Positions 19,913-31,594 are shown, counted from the stretch's first letter. The stretch is 64,000 nt of DNA from Citrobacter sp. FP75 (GCF_018342065.1 NZ_JAFDOE010000002.1:124001-188000), one strand, 5' to 3'. The notes: generated by a model not told the origin, from the sequence alone. Program-made: numbers and translations.

Positions 19913-20719
19913 ATGAGCAATACCGATTCTGCAAGTAAGCGGGTAACAGGTACCAGCGAGCGGCGCGAGCAGATCATCCAGCGGTTGCGACAGCAAGGAA
20001 GCGTGCAGGTAAACGATCTTTCTGTTTTGTTCGGTGTTTCTACGGTGACGATCCGCAACGATCTGGCTTTTCTGGAAAAGCAGGGCATTGCTGTTCGAGC
20101 CTACGGTGGTGCGCTGATCTGCGACAGCAATACGGCGGGTGCAGAGCCTTCAGTTGAAGACAAAAGCTCACTGAATACTGCAGTAAAACGCAGTATTGCC
20201 AGGGCTGCTGCTGGGCTGATAAAACCCGGGCATCGCGTGATCCTTGATTCCGGCACCACGACCTACGAAATTGCCCGTCTGATGCGCCAGCATACCGATG
20301 TGATTGCGATGACCAACGGTATGAACGTCGCCAGTGCCTTGCTGGAAGCTGAAGGTGTCGAGCTGTTGATGACTGGCGGACATCTGCGTCGTCAGTCGTT
20401 GTCTTTTTATGGCGATCAGGCTGAGCAGTCTTTGCAGAATTACCACTTCGACATGCTGTTTCTTGGCGTCGATGCTATTGATTTAGAACGCGGTGTAAGC
20501 ACGCACAATGAAGACGAAGCCAGGCTTAACCGTCGGATGTGTGAAGTGGCAGAGCGGATTATCGTCGTGACTGACTCCAGCAAGTTCAATCGTTCCAGCC
20601 TGCATAAGATTATCGATACCCAGCGGATTGATATGATTATTGTTGATGAAGGTATTCCAGCGGAGAACCTGGAAGAGTTACGCAAGCATGGAATTGATGT
20701 GGTCCTGGTGAGTATCTGA
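19913..20719 (+). CDS. agaR: AgaR, DeoR-family repressor of the aga cluster
   Basis: 268-residue DeoR/GlpR-type repressor. N-terminal winged helix-turn-helix (about residues 15-72; [34 protein letters not shown]) and a C-terminal sugar-phosphate sensor domain with the [12 protein letters not shown] loop (about 112-123) and [10 protein letters not shown]. In E. coli it represses both aga transcripts and its own gene and is relieved by a phosphorylated pathway intermediate. Three operators upstream and two at agaS fit that scheme. AAAGGA lies before the ATG. Confidence 0.97.
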   Translation: MSNTDSASKRVTGTSERREQIIQRLRQQGSVQVNDLSVLFGVSTVTIRNDLAFLEKQGIAVRAYGGALICDSNTAGAEPSVEDKSSLNTAVKRSIARAAAGLIKPGHRVILDSGTTTYEIARLMRQHTDVIAMTNGMNVASALLEAEGVELLMTGGHLRRQSLSFYGDQAEQSLQNYHFDMLFLGVDAIDLERGVSTHNEDEARLNRRMCEVAERIIVVTDSSKFNRSSLHKIIDTQRIDMIIVDEGIPAENLEELRKHGIDVVLVSI

Positions 20720-20726
20720 CTAAAAG

Positions 20727-20752
20727 GAAGGGAAGCGTGAGTACTTCCCTAT
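20727..20752. terminator. Hairpin between convergent agaR and garD
   Basis: Seven-bp stem AGGGAAG / CTTCCCT (20729-20735 with 20744-20750), eight-nt loop, with no strong T-run. It ends close after the agaR stop and before the garD stop. Confidence 0.55.
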
Positions 20753-20777
20753 CTGTAGCTGAGGTTTACTTCATAAA

Positions 20778-22349
20778 TCAGGTCACCGGCGCTGGGTTAA
20801 ATACCGCCAGCTGGTTGTGCAGTCCCCACTGATCCGAGAAGGTTTTCTTGCGTCCGCTGGCGACGTCGAGAATGAATTCGAACAACTTCAGGCCCACGTC
20901 TTCAATCGTTTCTTCTCCGGTGGCGATGGTGCCTGCGTTGATGTCCATCAGGTCAAACCAACGATTGGCCAGTTCGGTACGTGTCGCCATTTTTATTACC
21001 GGTACCGCCATCAGACCGTACGGCGTGCCGCGACCGGTGGTGAACACCTGCACGGTGATCCCGGAAGCGACCTGCTGCGTGCCGCACACAAAATCGCTGG
21101 CGGGAGTGGCGGCGTAAATCAGTCCGCGTTTTGTGGGGCGCTGTCCCGGCGACAATACTTCGACGATGGCACTCTTGCCTGATTTGGCAATAGAACCCAG
21201 CGCTTTTTCCACCACGTTTGCCAGCCCGCCTTTCTTGTTGCCCGGAGATGGGTTGGCGCTGCGGTCAGTTTTGCCCATATCAAGATAGTTATCGTACCAG
21301 GCCATCTCTTCCAATAGACGTTTACCCACCTCTTCGTTAATTGCGCGCGGGGTCAGAAGATGGATTGCATCACGCACTTCAGTAACTTCCGAGAACATCA
21401 CGGTTGCGCCGCAGCGCACCAGCAGATCGGACGCGTAGCCCACTGCCGGGTTAGCCGTTACGCCAGAAAACGCATCGCTGCCGCCACACTGCATGCCAAC
21501 CACCAGTTCTGATGCCGGGCAGGTTTCACGCTGGCGCTGGTTGAGTTTTGCCAGATGGCGCTCGGCAACCTGCAAAATATCTTCAACCATGGATTTAAAG
21601 CCGACATGCTTTTCATCCTGCAGGCTGACAATGCTGGCGCTGTCCACCGGAATGCTTTTCACATCGTGCGTGCCTTCCAGCAGGCGTTCCGGCTGGAGTT
21701 TTTCGCAGCCCAGGCCAACAACCATCACTTCGCCACCGAAGTTCGGGTTCAGGGCAATATTATGGATAGTGCGAATCGGCACGATAGCGGCCGGCGCATT
21801 GATTGCCACCCCGCAGCCATACAGATGGTTTAGCCCTACCACGCCGTCAACGTTCGGGTATTTGGGCAGCAGATCGCGCTCAATGATTTTCACCACATAA
21901 TCCACCACTCCCGCCACACAGTGTACGCTGGTGGAGATACCGAGCAGGTTCTTGGTGCCAACGCTGCCGTCTGCGTTGCGGTAGCCTTCGAAGGTGTAAC
22001 CTTCCAGAGGCGGAAGCGGTTCCGGCACTTTGGTCGCCAGGGGCAGCGTCTCCAGCGGTGGAGCTTTGGGCAGCTCAACCATAGACTCATCAATCCAGCT
22101 ACCGCGTACGATGTTGCGAACGGCGTAGCCGATCACTTCGCCATAGCGCACGATTTCGCCGTGAACAACAATATCCGTGAGCGCCACTTTATGGCCCTGG
22201 GGAATATGTTCAATCAGCGTCAGTCCGTCCGGGAAACGCGTCCCGGCTTTCAGACCGTTGTCATTGACAATAATCGCCACATTATCTGTGTCATGTACTT
22301 TAATATAAAACGCCGTTGGCGATTCTTGTCTAATTTCGATGTCGGCCAT
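20778..22349 (-). CDS. garD: GarD, galactarate dehydratase
   Basis: 523-residue iron-dependent dehydratase of the UxaA/GarD family: galactarate to 5-keto-4-deoxy-D-glucarate. N-terminal SAF domain (about residues 1-95) followed by the large dehydratase domain with [21 protein letters not shown] and [19 protein letters not shown]. Length as in E. coli. Divergent from the garPLRK operon, with a shared control region; distant paralogue of uxaA at 51.2 kb. Confidence 0.97.
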   Translation of the reverse strand: MADIEIRQESPTAFYIKVHDTDNVAIIVNDNGLKAGTRFPDGLTLIEHIPQGHKVALTDIVVHGEIVRYGEVIGYAVRNIVRGSWIDESMVELPKAPPLETLPLATKVPEPLPPLEGYTFEGYRNADGSVGTKNLLGISTSVHCVAGVVDYVVKIIERDLLPKYPNVDGVVGLNHLYGCGVAINAPAAIVPIRTIHNIALNPNFGGEVMVVGLGCEKLQPERLLEGTHDVKSIPVDSASIVSLQDEKHVGFKSMVEDILQVAERHLAKLNQRQRETCPASELVVGMQCGGSDAFSGVTANPAVGYASDLLVRCGATVMFSEVTEVRDAIHLLTPRAINEEVGKRLLEEMAWYDNYLDMGKTDRSANPSPGNKKGGLANVVEKALGSIAKSGKSAIVEVLSPGQRPTKRGLIYAATPASDFVCGTQQVASGITVQVFTTGRGTPYGLMAVPVIKMATRTELANRWFDLMDINAGTIATGEETIEDVGLKLFEFILDVASGRKKTFSDQWGLHNQLAVFNPAPVT

Positions 22350-22460
22350 TGTCCAGTATTCTCCAGCCAGGTGGTGATAATAGATATATATCGAATCTAA
22401 TTATAAGTAATAAAGACTCAGTGTCGTGAAATAAGAATGTCAGGAGTTTAAATTTAAGAA

Positions 22461-22476
22461 TGTGATCAACATCACT
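22461..22476. promoter_or_regulatory. CRP-binding site between garD and garP
   Basis: TGTGA-N6-TCACT, one mismatch from the ideal TGTGA-N6-TCACA. It lies 112 bp from garD and 270 bp from garP. Confidence 0.75.
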
Positions 22477-22521
22477 TAATGTCGGCAACGCCGCGCCACC
22501 AGAGGTACCAAACCCTAAATG

Positions 22522-22599
22522 TGTGCATTAGCGCCCATGATTATGTGCATTTGCATAAAATAATATTTTAATGCGCAATCTTAAATGAGCGATTGCACA
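22522..22599. promoter_or_regulatory. Four-box array, probable CdaR operators
   Basis: Boxes at 22522-22532 (TGTGCATTAGC), 22544-22554 (TGTGCATTTGC), and on the - strand 22579-22569 (a weaker TGCGCATTAAA type) and 22599-22589 (TGTGCAATCGC). The first two are direct repeats 22 bp apart; the last two are in the opposite orientation about 20 bp apart. The repeat structure is seen; the link to CdaR is inferred. Confidence 0.55.
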
Positions 22600-22745
22600 A
22601 TGATTAACGATGGCGTGCTGATTATACTGAATCACGGTTTAATAGCGACTGATAAATAACAGCGTCATTTTTTTCTGTGATTTATCATCGAACATACCCT
22701 CAAAAAATAATAATAAAAATATTTTATGTGTCAGAGGTAAATAGA

Positions 22746-24080
22746 ATGATACTGGATACGGTTGTAGAGAAAAAGAAAGGTACGCACACTCGATATTTAA
22801 TACTGCTGATAATATTTATTGTCACTGCCGTTAACTATGCGGACCGCGCGACGCTGTCCATTGCCGGTACTGAAGTGGCAAAAGAGCTGCAGCTCAGCGC
22901 CATATCAATGGGTTACATTTTCTCCGCCTTCGGCTGGGCCTATTTGCTGATGCAGATCCCCGGTGGCTGGCTTCTCGATAAGTTTGGTTCGAAGAAAGTT
23001 TATACCTGGAGCCTGTTCTTCTGGTCGCTGTTTACCTTCCTGCAGGGGTTTGTCGATATGTTCCCGCTGGCCTGGGCGGGTATCTCAATGTTTATCATGC
23101 GTTTTATGCTGGGCTTCTCGGAAGCGCCTTCCTTCCCGGCTAACGCCCGTATTGTTGCGGCCTGGTTCCCGACCAAAGAGCGCGGTACGGCATCCGCAAT
23201 TTTTAACTCCGCACAGTATTTCTCGCTGGCGCTATTTTCACCACTGCTGGGCTGGCTGACCTTCGCCTGGGGCTGGGAACATGTCTTTACCGTGATGGGC
23301 GTGATTGGCTTTGTGCTGACCGGGCTGTGGGTAAAGTTCGTTCACAACCCAACCGACCATCCGCGTATGTCGCCGGAGGAGCTGAAGTTTATTGCGGATA
23401 ACGGCGCCGTGGTCGATATGGATCATAAAAAGCCGGGAAGCGATGCCGCAAAAGGCCCGAAACTGGAGTACATCAAGCAGTTGCTCAGCAGCCGCATGAT
23501 GTTAGGTATCTTTTTCGGTCAGTATTTCTTAAACACCATCACCTGGTTCTTCCTTACCTGGTTTCCAATTTACCTGGTGCAGGATAAGGGCATGTCGATT
23601 CTGAAAGTGGGGATGGTGGCTTCTATTCCGGCACTGTGCGGTTTTGCTGGCGGTGTGCTGGGCGGATTGTTCTCTGACTACCTCATTCGTCGAGGTTGCA
23701 CGCTGACCTTTGCGCGTAAGCTGCCTATTGTGCTGGGAATGCTGCTGGCATCGACGATTATTCTGTGTAACTACACCGACAGTACGGTGCTGGTGGTGGC
23801 GCTGATGGCGCTGGCATTCTTCGGTAAAGGTTTTGGTGCATTGGGTTGGCCGGTTATCTCCGACGTGGCACCGAAAGAAATTGTGGGGCTGTGTGGCGCG
23901 CTGTTTAACGTCTTCGGTAACGTGGCCTCTATCGCCACCCCGCTGGTAATTGGCTACATCGTTAGCGAACTGCACTCCTTTAATGGCGCACTGATTTTTG
24001 TAGGCTGTTCTGCGCTGATGATGATGGTTTGCTACCTGTTCGTGGTGGGCGACATCAAACGTCTGGAACTGCGGAAGTAA
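22746..24080 (+). CDS. garP: GarP, galactarate/glucarate MFS transporter
   Basis: 444-residue major facilitator of the anion:cation symporter (ACS) family that brings in galactarate and glucarate. Start ATG at 22746 (MILDTVVEKKKG) with AGAGG upstream gives the E. coli length; the longer upstream frame has no ribosome site. ACS signature NYADRATLSIAG in helix 1, GGWLLDKFGSKKVY after helix 2, and about 12 hydrophobic segments. First gene of garPLRK. Confidence 0.97.
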   Translation: MILDTVVEKKKGTHTRYLILLIIFIVTAVNYADRATLSIAGTEVAKELQLSAISMGYIFSAFGWAYLLMQIPGGWLLDKFGSKKVYTWSLFFWSLFTFLQGFVDMFPLAWAGISMFIMRFMLGFSEAPSFPANARIVAAWFPTKERGTASAIFNSAQYFSLALFSPLLGWLTFAWGWEHVFTVMGVIGFVLTGLWVKFVHNPTDHPRMSPEELKFIADNGAVVDMDHKKPGSDAAKGPKLEYIKQLLSSRMMLGIFFGQYFLNTITWFFLTWFPIYLVQDKGMSILKVGMVASIPALCGFAGGVLGGLFSDYLIRRGCTLTFARKLPIVLGMLLASTIILCNYTDSTVLVVALMALAFFGKGFGALGWPVISDVAPKEIVGLCGALFNVFGNVASIATPLVIGYIVSELHSFNGALIFVGCSALMMMVCYLFVVGDIKRLELRK

Positions 24081-24106
24081 GTCACGACTAACTTAAGGTA
24101 ATGAAA

Positions 24107-24877
24107 ATGGATAACGCGATTTTCCCGAACAAATTTAAAGCGGCCCTCGCGGCGCATCAGGTTCAGATTGGCTGCTGGTCCGCACTGGCAAGCCCGATCA
24201 GTACCGAAGTGTTAGGCCTGGCAGGTTTTGACTGGCTGGTGCTGGACGGCGAACATGCGCCAAACGATATCTCGACGTTTATCCCTCAACTGATGGCGCT
24301 GAAAGGCAGTTCCAGTGCACCGGTTGTACGCGTGCCGACCAACGAACCGGTGATCATCAAGCGTCTGCTGGATATCGGTTTCTATAACTTCCTGATCCCA
24401 TTTGTTGAGACCGAAGAAGAAGCGGTGAACGCCGTGGCGTCTACCCGCTATCCACCGGAAGGTATTCGCGGTGTGTCCGTTTCCCACCGCGCCAATATGT
24501 TTGGCACCGTGCCGGACTACTTCGCACAGTCAAACAAAAACATCACCATTATTGTGCAGATCGAAAGCCAGCAAGGTGTTGATAACGTGGATGCGATTGC
24601 TGCAACCGAAGGCGTTGACGGTATCTTCGTCGGCCCAAGCGATTTGGCCGCAGCGTTAGGTCACCTGGGTAATGCTTCTCACCCTGAGGTGCAGAAGGCG
24701 ATTCAACACATCTTTGCCCGCGCGAAAGCACATGGCAAACCAGGCGGCATTCTGGCACCGGTAGAGGCAGATGCACGTCGCTATCTGGAGTGGGGCGCGA
24801 CGTTTGTTGCCGTCGGCAGCGACCTTGGCGTGTTCCGTTCAGCCACACAGAAACTGGCTGATTCTTTTAAGAAATAA
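24107..24877 (+). CDS. garL: GarL, 5-keto-4-deoxy-D-glucarate aldolase
   Basis: 256-residue class II HpcH/HpaI-type aldolase, splitting 5-keto-4-deoxy-D-glucarate into pyruvate and tartronate semialdehyde. Catalytic His50 and metal ligands Glu153 and Asp179 fall at E. coli positions. I start at the second ATG (24107): AAGG lies eight bases before it and the length is then exact. It follows garP by 26 nt and precedes garR by 30 nt. Confidence 0.97.
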   Translation: MDNAIFPNKFKAALAAHQVQIGCWSALASPISTEVLGLAGFDWLVLDGEHAPNDISTFIPQLMALKGSSSAPVVRVPTNEPVIIKRLLDIGFYNFLIPFVETEEEAVNAVASTRYPPEGIRGVSVSHRANMFGTVPDYFAQSNKNITIIVQIESQQGVDNVDAIAATEGVDGIFVGPSDLAAALGHLGNASHPEVQKAIQHIFARAKAHGKPGGILAPVEADARRYLEWGATFVAVGSDLGVFRSATQKLADSFKK

Positions 24878-24907
24878 CCACCATCGACAGTAGAGAGAGA
24901 TAAAGAT

Positions 24908-25798
24908 ATGACAATGAAAGTTGGTTTTATTGGTCTCGGTATTATGGGTAAACCAATGAGTAAAAACCTCCTCAAGGCAGGTTACTCGCTGGTGGTTGCT
25001 GACCGTAACCCGGAAGCGATTGCGGAAGTAATAGCCGCAGGCGCCGAAACGGCGACGACGGCGAAAGCCATTGCCGAGCAGTGTGATGTGATCATCACCA
25101 TGCTGCCGAACTCTCCACATGTGAAAGAAGTCGCGCTGGGCGAAGGCGGAATCATTGAAGGCGCGAAGCCTGGCACTGTGCTGATCGACATGAGTTCCAT
25201 CGCACCACTGGCGAGCCGTGAAATCAGCGACGCGCTGAAAGCGAAAGGCGTGGATATGCTGGATGCGCCCGTAAGCGGCGGCGAACCGAAAGCGATCGAT
25301 GGCACCCTGTCGGTGATGGTGGGGGGGGATAAAGCGATTTTCGACAAGTACTACGATCTGCTGAAAGCCATGGCGGGTTCCGTGGTGCATACCGGCGACA
25401 TTGGCGCAGGTAACGTCACCAAACTGGCAAACCAGGTGATCGTGGCGCTGAACATTGCGGCGATGTCTGAAGCGCTGACCCTGGCGACCAAAGCGGGCGT
25501 GAACCCGGATCTGGTGTACCAGGCCATTCGCGGTGGCCTGGCGGGCAGCACGGTGCTGGATGCGAAAGCGCCGATGGTAATGGATCGTAACTTTAAGCCA
25601 GGTTTCCGTATCGACCTGCACATCAAAGATCTGGCGAATGCGCTGGATACCTCGCACGGCGTGGGCGCACAGCTGCCGCTGACTGCAGCCGTAATGGAGA
25701 TGATGCAGGCGCTGCGTGCTGATGGCCTGGGAACAGCCGACCACAGTGCTCTGGCATGCTACTACGAAAAACTGGCGAAAGTGGAAGTCACTCGCTAA
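24908..25798 (+). CDS. garR: GarR, tartronate semialdehyde reductase
   Basis: 296-residue beta-hydroxyacid dehydrogenase that reduces tartronate semialdehyde to D-glycerate with NAD(P)H. Rossmann loop G6-F-I-G-L-G-I-M-G14; substrate loop D119-A-P-V-S-G-G-E126; catalytic Lys172 in GNVTKLANQ. A run of eight G residues (25321-25328) lies within codons 138-141 and could be a slippage point. Product goes to GarK. Confidence 0.97.
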   Translation: MTMKVGFIGLGIMGKPMSKNLLKAGYSLVVADRNPEAIAEVIAAGAETATTAKAIAEQCDVIITMLPNSPHVKEVALGEGGIIEGAKPGTVLIDMSSIAPLASREISDALKAKGVDMLDAPVSGGEPKAIDGTLSVMVGGDKAIFDKYYDLLKAMAGSVVHTGDIGAGNVTKLANQVIVALNIAAMSEALTLATKAGVNPDLVYQAIRGGLAGSTVLDAKAPMVMDRNFKPGFRIDLHIKDLANALDTSHGVGAQLPLTAAVMEMMQALRADGLGTADHSALACYYEKLAKVEVTR

Positions 25799-25803
25799 CA
25801 AGA

Positions 25804-25832
25804 AGGGCGCAGATGTGCGCCCTGTATTTCTT
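25804..25832 (+). terminator. Hairpin with T-rich tail between garR and garK
   Basis: Eight-bp stem AGGGCGCA / TGCGCCCT (25804-25811 with 25816-25823), four-base loop, then GTATTTCTT. It lies between the garR stop and the garK start, so it may damp read-through into garK and rnpB. Confidence 0.65.
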
Positions 25833-25863
25833 GCCTTGCGCGGCACTGTCAGGCTACATAACT

Positions 25864-27009
25864 ATGAAAATCGTAATTGCCCCAGACTCTTATAAAGAAA
25901 GCCTTTCTGCCACCGAGGTGGCTCAGGCGATAGAAAAAGGATTTCGGGAAGTTTTTCCTGATGCGCAATATGTTTCTGTTCCGGTCGCCGACGGCGGCGA
26001 AGGGACCGTCGAAGCCATGATCGCCGCCACGCAGGGGACTGAACATTCCGCTCAGGTGACAGGGCCGCTGGGCGAAAAAGTGAATGCCAGCTGGGGCATG
26101 TCCGGAGATGGCAACACCGCGTTTATCGAAATGGCGGCAGCCAGTGGTCTGGCGTTGGTTCCTCCTGAAAAACGCAACCCCTTAATTACCACCTCGCGCG
26201 GCACTGGAGAATTGATTCTAAAAGCGCTGGAAAGTGGCGCGCAGAACATCATTATTGGTATTGGCGGCAGTGCGACCAACGACGGTGGCGCGGGAATGGT
26301 ACAAGCGCTGGGGGCAAAACTCTGTGACGCCAATGGCACTGAAATTGGCAATGGCGGCGGTAGCCTGATTAGCCTGAATACCATCGATATTTCGGGCCTG
26401 GATCCACGATTAAAAACCTGTTCAATTCGCGTGGCCTGCGATGTGACTAACCCGTTGACGGGCGATACTGGCGCTTCCCGCATTTTTGGTCCACAGAAAG
26501 GGGCAACGGAAGAACGCATTATCGAGCTGGACCGCAATCTTTCTCACTATGCCGACATCATAAAAAAATCGTTGCGGGTCGATGTGAAGAACGTTCCCGG
26601 TGCCGGAGCTGCCGGTGGTATGGGCGCTGCGTTAATGGCATTTTTGGGCGCGGAGTTGCGCAGCGGGATAGAGATCGTGACCCAGGCGCTCAATCTGGAA
26701 GAGCATATTCACGACTGTACGCTGGTGGTCACCGGTGAAGGGCGCATCGACAGCCAGAGTATTCACGGCAAAGTGCCTGTCGGCGTAGCAAGCGTGGCGA
26801 AGAAGTATCACAAGCCGGTGATTGGTATTGCGGGCAGTCTGACGCGCGATGTGGGCGTGGTACATCAATATGGTATCGATGCCGTGTTTAGTGTATTGAC
26901 CAGCATAGGCACGATGGAAGAGGCCTTCCGCGGGGCATTTGATAATATTTATCGGGCATCCAGAAACATTGCCGCCACGCTGGCGATAGGAATGCGCAGT
27001 GCGGGGTGA
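25864..27009 (+). CDS. garK: GarK, glycerate 2-kinase
   Basis: 381-residue glycerate kinase (GarK/GlxK family) that makes 2-phosphoglycerate from D-glycerate and ATP, delivering galactarate carbon to glycolysis. Start ATG at 25864 (MKIVIAPDSYKESLSA); the frame is open further upstream into garR, but this start gives the E. coli length and the conserved opening. Motifs: VADGGEGT (about 41-48), IGIGGSATNDGGAG, VTGEGRIDSQS. Its stop overlaps the rnpB promoter. Confidence 0.97.
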   Translation: MKIVIAPDSYKESLSATEVAQAIEKGFREVFPDAQYVSVPVADGGEGTVEAMIAATQGTEHSAQVTGPLGEKVNASWGMSGDGNTAFIEMAAASGLALVPPEKRNPLITTSRGTGELILKALESGAQNIIIGIGGSATNDGGAGMVQALGAKLCDANGTEIGNGGGSLISLNTIDISGLDPRLKTCSIRVACDVTNPLTGDTGASRIFGPQKGATEERIIELDRNLSHYADIIKKSLRVDVKNVPGAGAAGGMGAALMAFLGAELRSGIEIVTQALNLEEHIHDCTLVVTGEGRIDSQSIHGKVPVGVASVAKKYHKPVIGIAGSLTRDVGVVHQYGIDAVFSVLTSIGTMEEAFRGAFDNIYRASRNIAATLAIGMRSAG

Positions 27010-27034
27010 CATTGGCACGCAAACCCTCTATACT
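27006..27034 (+). promoter_or_regulatory. rnpB promoter
   Basis: -35 GTGACA (27006-27011), 17-bp spacer, -10 TATACT (27029-27034), eight bases before the mature 5' end of M1 RNA. The -35 box overlaps the garK stop codon. Confidence 0.8.
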
Positions 27035-27041
27035 TCGCGCC

Positions 27042-27418
<377 letters not shown>

Positions 27419-27424
27419 ATTAAG

Positions 27425-27449
27425 AAAACCCCGCTTCGGCGGGGTTTTT
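27425..27449 (+). terminator. rnpB terminator
   Basis: Strong intrinsic terminator: AAAACCCCGC / GCGGGGTTTT around a TTCG loop, then TTTTTG. Confidence 0.93.
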
Positions 27450-27452
27450 GCT

Positions 27453-28182
27453 TTTGTGGACTGGTCAGTTTTTGTCGACCGGATAAGATGTCCGGATCGC
27501 CATTCGGCAAATTTGCCGTAGATCCAGTTTTTATTTCACCATTATTTATACGCAAAACGCCTTTTTCAGCGGGGAAGGAGTTGCTGAATATTTCCAGTTC
27601 TGTGACGACAAACACAAAACGCTGTGCGATACGTTTTTCTCGAGAAGAAACGAACGCAATCGATCGCCATCACAAAATTACTTGCTGATAAATCACCAAA
27701 AAACAGTGTTAATATATTGTTGTATTTGATAATTACTTGTGTGTTTTATTTTAAACAATAATAACTGCAATGTTTATTTACAAACAAATAAGGCAAAATA
27801 ATGTGATGCAAGGCGTTATTTAATCAAAATAATAATTAAAATATAATTTTATTTGATAAGTTACTCATTAAATTTAAGCGTTATTCTGACTGATAATCCT
27901 CCTGTAATTGCTTGAAATATCGCCATTCGCCTGTTTTTAAAATATCGATCAAAGACTGCGTGTTATCACCATAAAAAATTGTTATCCCCCCATATTTTTT
28001 TGATTAAAGTCAGGTTATAGCAAGATCGTTATTTTACAACTCGTTGATTTTTAATAATTTTAGTGTTTTATAATAATCTTACAAAATGTAAGTGAAGGGG
28101 ATTTGTGAGTGGTAGCACATATCCGTGAACGCTTAATTTGGTACACTTCCTGCCGTCAACAAAGTAATTAGAGTAGGTCGAT
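27453..28182 (+). promoter_or_regulatory. Long AT-rich tdc upstream region
   Basis: 730 bp without a convincing gene. The part from about 27,700 to 28,090 is extremely AT-rich. In E. coli the matching region holds tdcR and binding sites for CRP, IHF, FNR and TdcA; I see no TdcR-like reading frame here. Just before tdcA there is a clear CRP site and a TACACT -10 hexamer (28142-28147). The AT-rich part is likely to bind IHF and H-NS (inference). Confidence 0.6.
28104..28119. promoter_or_regulatory. CRP-binding site of the tdc operon
   Basis: TGTGA-N6-GCACA. Its centre is about 31 bp before the -10 hexamer, which places it near -42 from the expected start, a class II activator position. Matches the known CRP-dependent tdc promoter of E. 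coli. Confidence 0.75.
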
Positions 28183-29121
28183 ATGAATACTATTTCTCTC
28201 CCTAAAACACAGCACTTAGTGGTCTTTCAGGAAGTCATTAGAAGTGGTTCTATCGGCTCAGCTGCAAAAGAATTAGGTTTAACTCAACCCGCTGTTAGCA
28301 AAATCATAAATGATGTTGAGGCTTATTTTGGCATTGAGTTAGTGGTGCGTAAAAATACGGGTGTCACATTGACTCAGGCAGGTCAGGTGATGCTCTCATG
28401 GTCTGAATCTATTACCCGTGAAATGAAGAACATGGTTGATGAGATGAATAGCATGACGAGCAATGCGGTTGTTGATGTGTCGTTTGGCTTCCCATCACTG
28501 ATTGCCTTTACCATCATGTCCGGCATGATTAAGAAGTTTAAAGAGGTGTTCCCGAAAGCGCAGGTTTCGATGTATGAAGCTCAGCTCTCCTCCTTCTTAC
28601 CTGCGGTGCGTGACGGGCGTCTGGACTTCGCTATCGGTACGCTGAGCGATGAGATGAAACTGCACGATCTCCATGTGGAACCGCTGTTCGAGTCAGAGTT
28701 TGTTCTGGTTGCCAGCAAGTCCCGAACATGCACCGGCATCACCACGCTGAGCGCGTTGAAAGACGAACAGTGGGTGTTGCCACAAACGAATATGGGGTAC
28801 TACAGCGAGCTTCTTACCACGTTACAAAAAAATGGCATCAGCAGTGAAAACATCGTTAATACTGACTCGGTCGTCACGATTTATAATCTTGTTCTCAATG
28901 CTGATTTCTTAACAGTAATTCCCTGCGATATGACCTCTCCATTTGGTTCAAACCAGTTTATTACTATCCCGGTAGAAGAGGCCTTACCGGTTGCGCGTTA
29001 TGCTGCCGTATGGTCTAAAAATTATCGAATAAAAAAAGCAGCATCTATTTTGGTGGAATTAGCCAAAGAATATTCATCATATAATTGTCAACGACGAAAG
29101 CAGTTAATTGAAGTTGAGTAA
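28183..29121 (+). CDS. tdcA: TdcA, LysR-family activator of the tdc operon
   Basis: 312-residue LysR-type regulator, same length as in E. coli, first gene of the operon it activates. N-terminal helix-turn-helix (about residues 8-66: SIGSAAKELGLTQPAVSKII) and a C-terminal effector domain. In E. coli it acts with CRP, FNR and IHF under anaerobic, sugar-poor conditions. AGAGTAGG precedes the ATG. A 98-bp gap separates it from tdcB. Confidence 0.97.
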   Translation: MNTISLPKTQHLVVFQEVIRSGSIGSAAKELGLTQPAVSKIINDVEAYFGIELVVRKNTGVTLTQAGQVMLSWSESITREMKNMVDEMNSMTSNAVVDVSFGFPSLIAFTIMSGMIKKFKEVFPKAQVSMYEAQLSSFLPAVRDGRLDFAIGTLSDEMKLHDLHVEPLFESEFVLVASKSRTCTGITTLSALKDEQWVLPQTNMGYYSELLTTLQKNGISSENIVNTDSVVTIYNLVLNADFLTVIPCDMTSPFGSNQFITIPVEEALPVARYAAVWSKNYRIKKAASILVELAKEYSSYNCQRRKQLIEVE

Positions 29122-29219
29122 AGATTAAACTCGATTTAATACGAAATTAACGCCATCGGTCTATATCAGACGTTGGTCACGGCTATCTATTTACTTTAAT
29201 ACCCAGGTAAGAGGTTCTA

Positions 29220-30209
29220 ATGCACATTACATACGATCTCCCGGTTGCAATTGAAGATATCCTCGAAGCGAAAAAAAGACTGGCGGGGAAAATTTATAAA
29301 ACGGGAATGCCTCGCTCGAACTATTTTAGTGAACGTTGCAAAGGGGAAATTTTCCTCAAGTTTGAAAACATGCAACGTACCGGTTCATTTAAAATCCGCG
29401 GTGCCTTTAACAAACTCAGTTCATTAACTGAAGCTGAAAGATGTAAAGGTGTGGTGGCGTGTTCTGCTGGCAACCATGCGCAGGGGGTTTCCCTCTCTTG
29501 TGCAATGCTCGGTATCGACGGCAAAGTGGTGATGCCTAAAGGCGCACCGAAGTCTAAAGTGGCTGCCACCTGCGACTACTCTGCAGAAGTTGTGCTACAC
29601 GGTGACAACTTCAACGACACTATCGCCAAGGTGAGCGAGATTGTTGAGAACGAAGGCCGCATCTTTATTCCTCCTTATGATGATCCGAAAGTGATTGCCG
29701 GCCAGGGGACTATTGGTCTGGAAATTCTGGAAGATCTGTATGATGTCGATAACGTGATTGTGCCAATTGGCGGCGGCGGACTGATTGCGGGTATTGCTGT
29801 AGCCATTAAATCTATCAACCCGACAATTAAAATCATTGGCGTACAGTCTGAAAACGTTCACGGTATGGCGGCCTCTTTCCACGCTGGAGAAATAACCACG
29901 CACCGAACGACCGGCACCCTGGCGGATGGTTGTGACGTCTCCCGCCCGGGTACTTTAACCTATGAAATCGTTCGTGAGTTAGTGGATGACATCGTCCTGG
30001 TCAGCGAAGATGAAATTCGCAACAGTATGGTGGCCTTAATTCAGCGAAATAAAGTCGTAACAGAAGGCGCGGGTGCGCTGGCATGTGCTGCATTATTAAG
30101 CGGGAAATTAGATAGCTATATCCAGAACAGAAAAACAGTCAGTATTATTTCTGGCGGTAATATCGATCTTTCTCGTGTATCCCAAATTACTGGTTTAGTT
30201 GACGCTTAA
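29220..30209 (+). CDS. tdcB: TdcB, catabolic threonine dehydratase
   Basis: 329-residue PLP enzyme that converts L-threonine to 2-ketobutyrate and ammonia (also acts on serine); activated by AMP. PLP lysine is Lys58 in R-T-G-S-F-K-I-R-G; the phosphate-cup glycine loop reads [10 protein letters not shown] (about 186-195). It lacks the C-terminal regulatory domain of IlvA, as expected for the catabolic form. Followed 22 nt later by tdcC. Confidence 0.98.
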   Translation: MHITYDLPVAIEDILEAKKRLAGKIYKTGMPRSNYFSERCKGEIFLKFENMQRTGSFKIRGAFNKLSSLTEAERCKGVVACSAGNHAQGVSLSCAMLGIDGKVVMPKGAPKSKVAATCDYSAEVVLHGDNFNDTIAKVSEIVENEGRIFIPPYDDPKVIAGQGTIGLEILEDLYDVDNVIVPIGGGGLIAGIAVAIKSINPTIKIIGVQSENVHGMAASFHAGEITTHRTTGTLADGCDVSRPGTLTYEIVRELVDDIVLVSEDEIRNSMVALIQRNKVVTEGAGALACAALLSGKLDSYIQNRKTVSIISGGNIDLSRVSQITGLVDA

Positions 30210-30228
30210 TATTTTTCGTTGAGGATAG

Positions 30229-31563
<1,335 letters not shown>

Positions 31564-31594
31564 TCCTTAAGCTCAGGATGAGCGGAGTAGTGAA

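Larger units (their letters stand above)
22350..22745. promoter_or_regulatory. garD / garP divergent control region
   Basis: 396 bp without a gene. It contains a near-ideal CRP site and an array of TGTGCAWTnGC boxes (both listed separately) and is otherwise AT-rich. In E. coli these promoters are activated by CdaR (SdaR) in response to sugar diacids, so CdaR is the likely user of the box array. Confidence 0.65.

Noticed and set aside
24839-25846. 335-codon open frame on the - strand opposite garR
   Set aside because: Antisense of a conserved enzyme gene; composition (Arg, His, Gln rich) is that of a shadow and no family is recognisable.
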